DNA of 64,000 nucleotides from Hirsutella rhossiliensis. Its lineage: Eukaryota; Ascomycota; Sordariomycetes; Hypocreales; Ophiocordycipitaceae. The translations under genes and the position numbers were made by a program. Of this stretch, positions 1-10,178 are shown in pieces. The stretch lies in assembly GCF_020360975.1 (NCBI RefSeq), contig NW_025408685.1, forward strand, positions 310,001 to 374,000, in the 5' to 3' direction. Position 1 is the stretch's first letter; each line of letters starts with the position of its first letter. The notes below the pieces were generated by a model. It searched no databases, was not told the origin of the DNA, and saw only the letters and a program-made list of their open reading frames with translations.

Positions 1-2005
1 TGGACCCCCTACCCTGCCACTCGTAGCGACCCCAAAAGTCCGTCAGGTTAAACTTCTGCTTCAGCACAATGGTTCTAAAAAGCGTATACCGCTTATGAAA
101 GTGGTAAGCGGCGATGTGGGCGTTGTCTCGCAGTAGTTGCCGGGACAGGGCCATCCGGGCCGCCTCAGGAGCTGCTTGCCACTCGTTAAATCGAGGCATA
201 TGACGGTACAGGGACTCCCAGTGGTAATCAGCTGCACTTGCAGTAACGAAAAGGCCAGGCCTGCCTAGGTTATAGGCACATGCTTCCAATTCCTTCCTTT
301 GTTTATACCAATACGGCCGGGTGCCCCCTGATTACCGCGGCTTGGCGCGTGATCGACTGGATCAGGGCCTGAGCCTCCGGCTCGTCAGGCTTAGCCATTG
401 CTTCCTCTAGGTCAGCGCGTGTAAGGGCCTGATGGCGGCCGTCGCGTTGCTTGACGAAATAGCCGCTTCGTTTTCGGACCTGCGCACGTAAAAGCGTGTT
501 GAGGGCGACGAAAGGCCATGTCTTACTCCTGCGAACCGAAGGCAATGGCATCCGGTGTTGAGCCTGCGCGCTAGGCGGCATATGCTCAACATCAGCCATA
601 CGCTCAGAGTCAGGGGCAAGATTAAGGAATCGGGACTGCAGGGCGTTTAGTTCGGTATCGGTAACCTGCAAATCAGGGATCGCTGATGCGTCGGCATCGA
701 AGGATCCTCTTCTGAGGCCTCCTCAACAGGGCCTTGAGGTACCTCGCCGCCAGGTATGTCAGCCACTTGGCTGGCAACGGAATCAACTATGCTGCCGTCA
801 AGAGGAAGCCGTTGCAGGCGATCCCGGCTCACGACGATATCGCGATAGCCCGGGTGGTGGCGCCGTAGGTAATGCAGCCAGGTCAACAGGCATGAACGGC
901 GTACCCGGAAATCGCGAGCAAACTGCTGCTGGAAGCGAGGGTCGCCCTCCATATTTGGAGGCCGTAGGAGCACGATATCTAGCTCCTCCGGTAGCACTGG
1001 GAGCTCTTCAAATAGCCTACCAACGTTGCGAAGAAAGTGGACAACGTGGCCTCGATATTTATATTGAGCGCCACGCACTTGTAGGACCTTGACGTGTACG
1101 TGAATCCTAGCGATAAGCATCTCCTCAACCATCGTTAGATCGGGTAGATTGCCGGGGACTTCCCCAAAGTCAAGGTTATTTGTAGCGCTGAAGAAGTAGG
1201 GCTCGTCGGCGGCTTTCTTCCTGTCTCGACTAATGCAGCGGCTACAGATTCCCAAGCTGTTTCGCTTCATATCGAACCAACGCTCATGACAACGAAGGCA
1301 ACTATGCATCTCATCGTCATTCAGAGCAGTATGGAACTCCCACACAAGGGCCTGATCTTCCTCACCAAGGGCAGGCAAGTTAAGGTCCCCGGTAAAAGGC
1401 GGATCAATACTCTGATCAAACTGTCGCTCTTGCGGCTGTGTGCCTTGACGTGTATAATGGCCGCGGCGATGACCCTGTAGCAAGAATGAAGGAGTGGTAG
1501 GAAGCGGTTCCTGTGGTATAGGAGTGCCTTGCACAACAGGAGCTGTAGGAGGAGTGTCTTGAATCGGTGTGCCCAGAACTACTGTTGGCAGGCTAAGGGT
1601 AGGAAGGATAGGGGAAGGTCCCTCTATAGCACTTGGGGTAGATGGCCCCAGCGGAGGTCTAGGCAGTATCAGTGCAGGAGCCAGGCCACGAAATAAAGCA
1701 GGCGTGGCAGGACGTTGTAGGCCGTTCACAGGCGCAGGCGTTGGCGCAGTCCGCCTTGGAGGCGTCAGGTTAGCTAGCGAATCCGTCCTCTTCGTCACTC
1801 TGCGTAGCGATGGCCTCGAGGCGATATTCCGCATTGCGGCAACGGCGACTCGCGATTCGGTTACCTGTTCCTTTCGGCGTGCCCTACAGCTAGCGCACTG
1901 ACCTGTAAACTTCGTAGGGTCCTTGACGCTTCGAAATTCGACTTCGGGCTGGTCTTGCTTGCAGGTACGGCAGTTGCGGACTGCCTGGGGTATATCGTTC
2001 TCCAT
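1..2005 (-). pseudogene. Helitron-1 Rep-helicase, N-terminal part, frameshifted, runs off left edge
   Basis: This is the 5' part of a rolling-circle (Helitron) transposase read on the minus strand. The first frame (647-2005, 452 codons) has two Cys-X2-Cys zinc-binding clusters, one near the N-terminus (CRTC...CASC) and one near residue 235 (CLRC...CSRC). A region starting LTMVEEMLIARIHV resembles the domain that precedes the helicase-like region in many fungal Helitrons. The reading then shifts frame near 650-690 into 303-671 and again near 300-310. The last frame, running to base 1, contains RPGLFVTASAADYHWESLYR, typical of the Helitron helicase-like (Rep) N-domain. The HUH motif and PIF1 helicase would lie left of base 1. 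At least two frameshifts make it a non-functional copy unless they are sequence errors. It is less GC-rich than the second Helitron in the window, so it is probably a different family. Confidence 0.8.
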
Positions 2006-2721
2006 CTGACCGTATATATATCCACCTCTTACCCACCTAGACTGCTAGATATTGGTCGGGTAGGGAGGCTTTGCGAGGACTTACGTGGCTGCGCAACACA
2101 CACCCGCAGGCGGTGCTAGCAGCTCACAAAACCGCCTCAAACATGCGCAAGGGTGTTGTCTGGCAGCCCAGATGTCCAATGCCGTGATGGATCTCGGTGG
2201 GGAGGTTGTCCTTGAGGTAGTTAGATCAAGTCTCAATGATTAGGGGGGAAACTGCACTGCTTGCCCGGAGACAGGGTAACCGGGGAATCTTGATAGCTAG
2301 GTCGGCCGCGGAGTGATATGTGAACCTAGATTTCGTCGCAAAATGGAAGTAGAAGCGTGCTTGAAACCAACAAATTGATTGCATTGAAAAGAAGAACTGA
2401 AAAGCTCTCCGGAAAGCTGGCTAGCTCGTTACCTAGTCAACGCTCAGGGGTTTGCGGGCTTTGCGGCAGGCCTTCATTTAGTAGCGTTATCAACCAACCA
2501 CTCCCCGCACGAGTTGAGTACAGGGGAGGACCAATTAGCCAATCAGAAGAGGTTTTATGCCCTTCTTTCTGACTGAATAAACGCCCTTCGGGCTGAATAA
2601 AGAAGGGTGATTTCACCATCTGACGTCAGCTGTCGATCTGCCTTTCCCCATCACAAGAAAGGTCTTTGGTCTTCACGCGAGTCGCGTGTTGTGGAAGTGT
2701 CTATATACATACCTCATTATT
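2006..2721. other. Helitron-1 upstream sequence, no gene; nested hairpin
   Basis: No coding region is supported here. It probably includes the 5' end of Helitron-1, but I could not fix the terminus. A foldback sits at 2560-2607: CCCTTCTTT (2560-2568) pairs with AAAGAAGGG (2599-2607) around an inner GCCC-TTC-GGGC hairpin (2583-2593). Confidence 0.4.
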
Positions 2722-3267
2722 ATGGACTCGCATGGTACGAAAGCCCTTTTGAGTAATATCAAGAACTGTACAGACAGCCTTGGCCAAGCGAGCCGTGAAC
2801 GATATGGCGCTTCGTCGGACGAACGACCTGCGCGTATGACAGCATACGTGGCCATGTTGTGCGAATTTGAAAATACGCCCCTCAAATACAACATCGCTGC
2901 GAGCGCGCTCTCGTGGCTGCTCCTTGCCGGCTACCTTGTCTTCCCGTCCACATTCGCCTCGCTCCGTAAGTCTTCAGTACTTGAAAAGGCGGGCGCCATC
3001 GGTCATTCGGTGGACAGTCTGGCGCGCGATGTGCCACTCACCGTCTTTGCTTCGCTCTTTTGCCTGTCCTCAACGATTGGGCTGCTATGGCTCTGGTGGA
3101 AGCTTCAGACAAATTACATTTGGGTCCAGCGACGCATCCTTCTGTAAGTCTAGAGTCATAAATAGCTTGATTTCAACTGAGGAGTTGCCTCTGATATCGC
3201 CCTTCCTCAATGTAGACCCATCCTGATGAACTCAGCTATGGACTCAGAATACGTGTCATATGGTTAA
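2722..3267 (+). CDS. Small fungal membrane protein, two exons, unknown function
   Basis: I model exon 1 at 2722-3143, an intron at 3144-3215 (GTAAGT donor, TAG acceptor, CTGAT branch-like site) and exon 2 at 3216-3267, giving 157 residues. The chosen ATG (MDSHGTK) is the last before the clearly coding part; an in-frame start at 2686 is also possible. Two hydrophobic segments are visible at about residues 58-77 and 105-127, the second ending in LLWLWWKLQ. The protein is likely a membrane protein, and I do not recognise a function. The reading ends very soon after a motif (RRILLPILMNS) that looks like the middle of a protein, so the gene may be C-terminally truncated. Its 3' end overlaps the 3' end of the convergent LysM gene by 32 bases. 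Confidence 0.6.
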
Positions 3268-4195
3268 GGACCAACTTACAGGTCAAGTAGTTCTTTTTCA
3301 TCGTCTCCGCGCACAAACTTTTGTCGATTTTCGATTCGAAGAAACAGTCCACGTCCCAACCGGTCCAATAAAGCGAGTAGAAGTAGGTATTTGCTCCATT
3401 CCAGTACTGTTTAAGGAAGCTAGGGTTCTTGGAGCTGAGAGGATCCCTCTCCTCCTGACAGAAAATACTAGCTAAGCGACCCTGCTCATAAGGGTCAACC
3501 TTTCCGCCTTTCTTTGAAGCTTTCTGTGCGATGCACAAAGGGCCTGACTCAAAGTCCGACGTGGGTTTAGACGCTGTTGACGATGTGGCCGAGATGCGGT
3601 TCGTGCTTCCACAAATCCTTGGAGGCTGCTCAGTATGGATGGTTTCGGACAGCACCGGAGAAGGCGTTAAAATGACTTTTGCACTCGCAAGTGACACTTT
3701 AACAGGCCCAGACTCAGGCTCGCTGGCTACTGTCACAGTCCGATTGGTTTCGATGTCTTTACTATTCGCTGTTGTCCTCAACGTCGAATTTTTGGAGCAA
3801 GCAGTCGACGATTGGTCTAGACGACGCGAGGAGGTCGAAAATGGCCCCATAGTTTCAGTACGTAACGTACTTTTGGCCCGTGTGTTAAGTGTCGTTGACG
3901 GCAACATTTCGAGATATGCCCTGCAACTAGTCGCGCTGCCTCCTGTGATTGCCTCTATGTTCCACGTCGCCGGTGGAAGGAGCGAAGAAACATAGGGAAT
4001 CGTAACTGTTTGACCAGGAACGATCAAGCTTAACCGCTTTCCATCATTAAGCTTTGATATGCCCTCCACAGCAACACCGAGATGCTCTGCTGCATCGATC
4101 GCATACTGATATTTTTGGACTATCCACAAGCCCTCGCGCTCAGGTTTACACGCACTTACCACAGCGGCGCTGCCAAAAAGTAAAGATAGAATCAT
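3236..4195 (-). CDS. Secreted LysM-domain protein, effector-like
   Basis: A single open frame of 319 residues. The start is the ATG at 4195 (MILSLLFGSAAVVSA), which gives a clean signal peptide followed by CKPE. Residues about 23-68 fit a LysM carbohydrate-binding domain: WIVQKYQYAIDAAEHLGV, then SKLND and IVPGQTVTIPY. A Ser/Thr-rich linker of about 120 residues follows, as in many secreted fungal proteins. The C-terminal 100 residues carry spaced cysteines (LCIAQ, IFCQEE, VDCFF, SLCAE, YLTC) and a WTGWDVDC motif, suggesting a disulphide-bonded domain. LysM domains bind chitin or related N-acetylglucosamine polymers, so a role in chitin binding at the cell surface or in a host is a family-based inference. 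A TATA-like box lies about 50 bases upstream. It sits between transposon relics. Confidence 0.7.
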   Translation of the reverse strand: MILSLLFGSAAVVSACKPEREGLWIVQKYQYAIDAAEHLGVAVEGISKLNDGKRLSLIVPGQTVTIPYVSSLLPPATWNIEAITGGSATSCRAYLEMLPSTTLNTRAKSTLRTETMGPFSTSSRRLDQSSTACSKNSTLRTTANSKDIETNRTVTVASEPESGPVKVSLASAKVILTPSPVLSETIHTEQPPRICGSTNRISATSSTASKPTSDFESGPLCIAQKASKKGGKVDPYEQGRLASIFCQEERDPLSSKNPSFLKQYWNGANTYFYSLYWTGWDVDCFFESKIDKSLCAETMKKNYLTCKLVLNHMTRILSP

Positions 4196-4246
4196 TTTGA
4201 AGAGCAAATGTACTACGAAGGTGGAGAGATTTGCGAACTCATCGTG

Positions 4247-4254
4247 CTTTTATA
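4247..4254 (-). promoter_or_regulatory. TATA-like box of the LysM gene
   Basis: The minus strand reads TATAAAAG about 52 bases upstream of the chosen ATG at 4195. The position suits a fungal core promoter. This is a motif match only. Confidence 0.4.
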
Positions 4255-4588
4255 AATGCGTATACCAGCGGGCAGGATAGTTCGTGTTTGGATCAGTGCG
4301 GAGGCCGTTTGCGGAGGCGACAACTTGGCACTTCCCAGTAGTCTACGGCGTTCCAAGCACGCGAATACGGTACCTATTGAGCCTTAGTTTAGAGTTACTG
4401 CAGCAATTATACATACCAGCCAATTCGAGGGCCAAATATTGAGCACCGACAGCGTTTCATATTAGCTTAAGGCGGCAGCTGTTTCTGTCTTCAAACCACC
4501 TTGATAGTGTGAATGCAATAGAGTCACCCCGCGGCTCGCTTGAACCTTGACAAGGAATCAGCTCAAAGTAGCGGCACGTCCAAGCGTA
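4255..4588. other. Intergenic, nothing recognised
   Basis: No long frame, repeat or RNA signature was found. It probably contains the promoter region of the minus-strand LysM gene. Confidence 0.4.
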
Positions 4589-4909
4589 ATGGCCGGCAGC
4601 GTATCCATGGCTGAGCCAGAAGCGGTGGACATGACGGAATCAATCCTTCAGAAGGCCATTGAGGCATTCGACCACGTGATTTAGAAGATTGAAGAGGTAC
4701 GGGTGCTTCTCATTTGAGCTGAAGAAGCTATGGGGAAGGAAACGGACAGAGCAGGCACATTTGAAGCAATGAGTAAGTTTGGAAGGGAGGTCTGGATGGC
4801 CTGCGCGAGCTATACAGTAGCAAGGGACTCCATATGAGGTGCAGGTTGAACCTCAATGGGTCAAGGACAACCGAGGCGAGGCGAAAAGGACAACGTGAGA
4901 AACGAGTGA
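4589..4909 (+). pseudogene. Relic of an unknown helical protein, several in-frame stops
   Basis: Starting at ATG 4589 (MAGSVSMAEPEAVDMTES) one frame reads through 107 codons of protein-like sequence without a frameshift but with several in-frame stops. The first, TAG after FDHVI, precedes KIEEVRVLL; then a TGA precedes AEEAMGKETDRAGTFEAM, with further TGAs later. The text around the stops is charged and helical, as in a coiled coil. TAG from CAG and TGA from CGA are C-to-T changes, so the decay looks substitution-driven rather than indel-driven. The original function is unknown; a LINE ORF1-type or accessory protein is possible. Confidence 0.4.
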
Positions 4910-5542
4910 TGAGCTACAATATATCGGTGGCGGCCGTGGAATGGAGTTAGTAGCAGGGTTAGATGCGTGATATAAGCCTCGAGGACTCTTTCGAGAAGAT
5001 CAAAGCGAGACATGAAGCATGAAGGATCTATGCTGTGCTAACCATTACTGTAAGGAAATGGAAGCACACGATGAATTATGGAACGGCTGCAGTCCACTTA
5101 GTAGCCCCGCAAAGGAACACATGCTTTTGCGGATGCCATCCCCAATTCATTGATAGCTTTCTCGTCTAACTCGACTCTGGCCGTGTCGTAGCTTGATACA
5201 CCCACAAACTCCGACGGATAGTCGCGGCCTTCTGTAGCGTCATCGCGCAGCCTGGTCTTGACGCTCGAGCTGCTGCACTACGTAATGTGACACCCCAAAG
5301 AGAGTGATTCATTTCTGACGTCGTCGGTGGCTGCGTCGGCATTCTGTAACTTAACGATTTTCTTCCGGGACAGCGGGAAGCGCCTGTTGAGCATAATGAA
5401 GGTTGAAATTGGCCATTCGCATTTGTTCTAGGAACGGAAGCTACAGGACTCCCCAACAGTAACTAATGCAATGCAATGCAAGCGAGGTTGAGTAAGAGTC
5501 GCTGAATCTGGAATGACGAGGTTTAGAACGGCAATGTTTGAT
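4910..5542. other. Intergenic, nothing recognised
   Basis: Only short frames without coding character are present. The stretch ends at the minisatellite. Confidence 0.35.
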
Positions 5543-5794
5543 GGTTTGATATGGCAAGGTTTTATTTGGCATGGTTTGACGTGGCAAGGTTTGAGATGGC
5601 AAGGTTTGATGTGGCAAGGTTTGATGTGGCAAGGTTTGATGTGGCAAGGTTTGATGTGGCAAGGTTTGATGTGGCAAGGTTTGATGTGGCAAGGTTTGAT
5701 GTGGCAAGGTTTGATGCGGCAAGGTTTGATGTGGCAAGGTTTGATGCGGCAAGGTTTGATGTGGCAAGGTTTGATGCGGCAAGGTTTGATGTGG
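5543..5794. repeat. 15-bp minisatellite, about 17 copies
   Basis: The unit ggtttgatgtggcaa is repeated head to tail about 17 times. The left four or five units are degenerate. In the right part units with gtg and gcg at one position alternate. The array happens to be open in several frames, producing spurious repetitive peptides, because 15 is a multiple of three. It lies about 310 bases upstream of the first good ATG of the next gene and may be in its promoter or leader. Confidence 0.95.
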
Positions 5795-6103
5795 ACTGAA
5801 CCCAACTGGTGCATTCGCGCTAATTCCAGAAGCTATTTAAGGTTACGTAGCGCCGGCTGCTACAAGTCTCGGGTTTCAGGAACCCTTCCCCCCGACTTTG
5901 ACCACAATCCTTTCACTGAGCACCGGAGGCCGGTTGATGGCCCACCTTCCGCTTCCCTTACCGTCTCAAAAGCATTAACTGGGCTCAACCCTCGTAGCGG
6001 ATTACTTATTCGAAGTCTCAGCTTCTTCCAGAGCGAAGTTCCTCGATTGCAGACGACCTATAAGCTTCCACTGCAGCGAGTGTCTGGGCGGGGGTTCAAT
6101 CCA

Positions 6104-8621
6104 ATGCCACGAGAATGGCGGCCTGTTCAGCGGCGAGGAGGCAAGGGGAAAAGGCTAACGTTGGTGATTGCTGAAAAACTTAAATCTGACGAGAATGCAT
6201 TACTACGTCGAATTCAAGGTGCGAGCCACAAATTTGTCATGAAACTTTACGAGCTCGTTGAAAAGTTTCCACACGAGGACTTGGACGCCATCTTTTCCGC
6301 CCTAGACAGGGCTCGTCTGGAACGAAAACGGGGTAAATCAGGGCCCAAGGATACATGGACGCCGATAGACTGCGGGCAAGCCGAGCAAGTTCTCCTGCAA
6401 GACGCCTCGCCAGAGCGCTACGACCTCACCTACAAAACCCTTCGGGTGCTTCAAAATATTGGCCTGGTAAAAACCATGACAGTCAATGTCGATACGGCTG
6501 GGTGGGATGGAGAGCCACACCCTAATGACACAGCTATCATCGTCCTGGTGCTAAATATCGACAACCAAAAGGCCCTAACAGTCATCAACCGAGATCGAAG
6601 CTTTGCAACCATCTACGGATCAGGATCAGTGGCGAACTACAACATTGCGGGAACGGTCAAAGAGTTTTGCTTAAGCTATCTTTCGCTCCAACCCGATATC
6701 TCATTCGACTCTTTACCCTGCCACCAACCTAACGACGGCCCGAATGATCCTGGCCGTACTTGCGACTGTAGGAACGAGGCTGCTCGCGATCTTTATCTTG
6801 CTGTTAGTGGTTTGCGTAGCGTCCTAGGCATGACCATCACGGCATGCATTAATACCTCTGCTTGGTCTCGTCTCTTTTCAACCCTGCTGACGTCGCGCGA
6901 TGAGGACGGTCAACGAGGGCAGATGTCGGACGAGATCTACCCCGCCAATCTACTCGATCACTTCGAGGAGCTTGGTCAAGGGATCTTCAAGGTTGCACGC
7001 CCAGACTTACCCGCGTTTAGCTGCCAATCGCGTATAGAGCGCCGCGACACTAAAGCTCTCCTTCCGCTGCAGTCGGAAAATACCTGGGCTATTGCGATCA
7101 TTAGCAGCGGCCACGCAGCCGTCATCACCAGCGCCTCGACAGAGTCTATGCGAAATGAGATCCTAGACAAGGCCCGGCATAGCATCGAACGTTACCCGTG
7201 CTTTCGGGGTGCGACACTGAGCGAGATAGCACACCCCCCCTTGACCGAAGACTTCAACCTCTGTCTCCTCCTTGAAGCTTTTTCCATTGCCATGAACGTT
7301 GAGATACAGGCTCCGATTGATCAAAACCTTTGGCGGGGATTTTTTTCACCACTTGACAATACCGCTCAGAGGCGAACGCAATGCCCTGCAGCTACAGCGT
7401 CCTCTTCGCCCGGCAAAGACACGACACGTCGTGTGGGTCGGCATTCCAGCTGGCGACGGAAGCATCCGGGAAAACTCGTTCATCCACGTCCGTGTTTGCT
7501 TTAAAGACCTGGAACTCTTCAACGACCACTGTTCTCCATTTCAGTCAGTTTCCGAACACGTGGTGAAAGATCTCGAAGCCAGACTTGGATCTTCTTTCAT
7601 TGAGTACGATAGTAACGGTGTGGCGTTCATACACCAGTCAGTCTTGATGATGCTCTTTGCTGTCCACATATCTTCCGCAACCGTCGATTTCTGCAACTGG
7701 AAGCTGGATGAACAGAACTTGATACATACGGTGCAAAATTCCAGCTGCGATGAAGTTCTTGTATATGTATCCGACACGAGCTGCGACACATCTGGCCTAG
7801 TGAGAAGGCTCTACGACACCACTGATTACTTGGAGGCTGTGATGGGTAATATGCGAGTCTACCCAAGCAAAACGGAACTGTCCTGGTGCCGGAATAAGGT
7901 AGGCGACGTCAGGGTAATGGACGACATCGCTGCGAAGCTGCAGACCTGGCGACCAAGGACGTGCTTCGGAAGGGGCCACTGTGCACTCCGTGATGTGGAG
8001 AGCGGTCTTATGGTCTTGAAGAGAAACTACAGCTGCGCTGGGGTTCACGTTCATGTTGTCCCTGTCACACAACGCGGGAAGCTGCTATGCACGGCTCCGA
8101 CGCAAGATCGAATGGCTAGGCGCACCAAGCCTACGAAACGCGCTCAACGTTCGGGTGTGCGAGAACAAGGTATATTCTATTTCCATCAGGAATTTGTTCC
8201 GACATTTAGGAACATTGGCGAGTTCAGGGTCATGGTGTGCGGGGGACAAGTGCTCGCTGCCTTCAGAACAAAAGAAGATTGGGATGCGCGTGCCAAGCCG
8301 ATGGCTCTGCGGCAACTCCAACTCAGCGACTTCAACTGGCACTCCCAGGACGATGAAACTGCCAGAAAGCAGAAGCGAGATGAGCTCTTGGATTTCGTAC
8401 TGGAAACCGACACTCAGATTCGTCAATTAAAGGGCGAGAGGTTCGAGACTGTACATGTTGGAGCGCGATACGATTGTGGAATATCACCGGATGGTCATTT
8501 CTTCGTCAGCGAGCTGACACGTTTCACATTTGCGGACACTTTCTCGGGGGAGTTGGCGCCCCCGTACGATCAGATAATTGGACCGCTGGCGCGAATGATT
8601 GCTCGGGTGCTCTTGGCGTAA
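6104..8621 (+). CDS. Large protein with two Ulp1-like regions and an ATP-grasp-like C-terminus; one frameshift
   Basis: The coding text runs from about ATG 6104 (MPREWRPVQRR) to a stop at 8621, about 839 residues if one frameshift is allowed. The break is at a run of seven Ts (7340-7346): with six Ts the upstream frame joins the downstream one exactly. Residues about 80-250 and 320-425 each read like the core of a C48 (Ulp1-type) cysteine protease: a strand segment (DTAIIVLVLNID; ENTWAIAIISSGHAAVI), then CHQPNDGPND or EDFNLCLLLEAFSIA. The expected catalytic His and Asp are not evident, so these may be inactive. Residues about 600-839 resemble an ATP-grasp fold: VLKRNYSCAG, FYFHQEFVP, GEFRVMVCGGQV and GISPDGHFFVSELTRF. 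The start is uncertain, because the frame stays open upstream through the minisatellite. It converges on the chromodomain gene 203 bases downstream. Confidence 0.55.
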
Positions 8622-8824
8622 GGGTTTTGCATTGTTATTGAGCAATAGGTAGACGATGCATCGGAGCCGCAAGGGAATGATAATATACATGCGCGTATAT
8701 ATGTATTTGTTTCTAAAAGCTCCGTTTCTTTTCGAAGCGCGCTGGCGCCGATGAGCATCGGCATGCGCACACTCTACCGCCTTCCAGTATTATCGTCCTC
8801 TCGAGGATATCCGAACCCGGCATC

Positions 8825-10178
8825 TTAAGTCAGAATCAGGCTATACTTCTCTAAATACTCCTTGGACTGCCTTGGCAATAGCTTTGTTGCTCGTTCAGGC
8901 AACTCCAACGTAGTGTTAAACTTGCAACTAGGCAAAGGTATGTCGTCGGACAGGGAGTGTTTTGGTGAAGCAGGCAGCCCCGACATGCAGACCTACCCAC
9001 CCACTGTACCCGCAAACGCAACTTTCCCCCCACGACCGTGTGGCTTATGACTCGGAGTGGTCTGTCTGGCACCTTGCCCTTCTTACGCACATGTGGGTCA
9101 CTTTGCCAGTACGTTAGAACAGCGGCGTTGTTCTTCTGCTGGATTTTCTCCTCGGGTTCCCAAGTTTCTGTGCCATCTCCCACTGGCAAGAGAGCTGAAA
9201 GCTCCGAAGGGAGCTGTTCTTGCCGCTTCGATACACGCGATGACCGACGATCGTATCGAGCTTTGGTCCAGCTTTGTCGGTTGGGGAGTAGTATTCGGTA
9301 TCACGTAAGTGGTAGTCATCGCACTCGCTCCGCCACCTACTTCTCACTGTCCTTTCGACATACCATTTCGCTCGGGACGCAGGATACCCGACATTTTGCA
9401 CGAGAAACTTGGATTGACCGTCGTCGCGAAGATCGTGTCCCACAACCAGAATGGCATGGGGGACACCATCCTCATCTGTCGCTAGCGGGCGCTTCCACAA
9501 CTCTCGTCCCACCTCTTTTTTTGGTCTGTCGTAGAGCTTCCACCCCTCACCCCCGCAACCCCAGTACGTGCACACTGCAGCAGAGGCCGCCCTCTGAACG
9601 ACAGACTCGCGTATCCAATAAGATTTGCTGTCCCGCAGGAGGCAGTACAGCTCAAAATATGGAGTGACTTCTTCGTTGACTTCGGGTTTCCGGTGGCTCT
9701 TGATGTACTGCAGATTCTCATTCAAATCGTCGATCTGGAGTTTGGAGTGTTCTGTTGAACCGTCGCTGACGTTTGAACCCTGGTCTGGAGTTCCTTTAGC
9801 GCCGCGAGTAAGTGGCTCGTCGGAGAATATAGGGGTTGCACCTTCGCCGCCACTGAGATTTTCGGTATCGGATACCTCGTATTTGGACTTTTTCTGCCTC
9901 TTGCTGGCTCGTCCGTGGGGGCTGTCGTCCTGCTGAGATCTTTGAAACTTCGATAGCGCCGAATCCCCAGCTTCTCGGCATTTTGCATCGTCACAATCGA
10001 CACCGCTTCCAAAGTCGTTGTCACTGTCGCTTTTATTGCGTCGGTTTCTGCGAAGCGATGCTTTTGGCGTGCTTTGGCCGGTGAGTGGAATTCGGCTCGC
10101 ACGAGCTTGGCTGGCTCCGGTCGTTGTTGTGCTGCCGGTGCGGACTTTTGGATGCATGCTTTTGTTTCTCGCCATCAT
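8825..10178 (-). pseudogene. Nuclear chromodomain protein, frameshifted
   Basis: The first ATG in the minus-strand frame is at 10178 (MMARNKSMHPK); the frame is open without an ATG back to about 10384, so an upstream exon is possible. The N-terminal half is charged and disordered with a nuclear-signal-like ASKRQKKSK. Near the C-terminus a chromodomain reads TIVGHRVYRSGKN, then FQLSCQW, then DGTETWEPEEKIQQKN. The two halves are in different frames, with a one-base slip near 9172-9185. A second chromo-like segment follows (RPLRVISHTVVGGKLRLRVQ, WVG). Its end (LELPERATKLLPRQ, then a stop at 8825) is again in another frame, perhaps through an intron at about 8930-9000. Chromodomains bind methylated histone tails, so a chromatin role is inferred. 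Either the gene is decaying or the sequence has small errors. Confidence 0.5.

Noticed and set aside
5513..5800. Long repetitive peptides (QGLMW or RFDVA type) read through the minisatellite
   Set aside because: They arise because a 15-bp unit stays open in several frames. No evidence of translation; the gene's own good ATG is at 6104.
7330..7400. Intron explaining the frame change in the Ulp1/ATP-grasp gene
   Set aside because: No suitable GT donor and AG acceptor pair is present around the junction; a one-base change in the T run explains it exactly.
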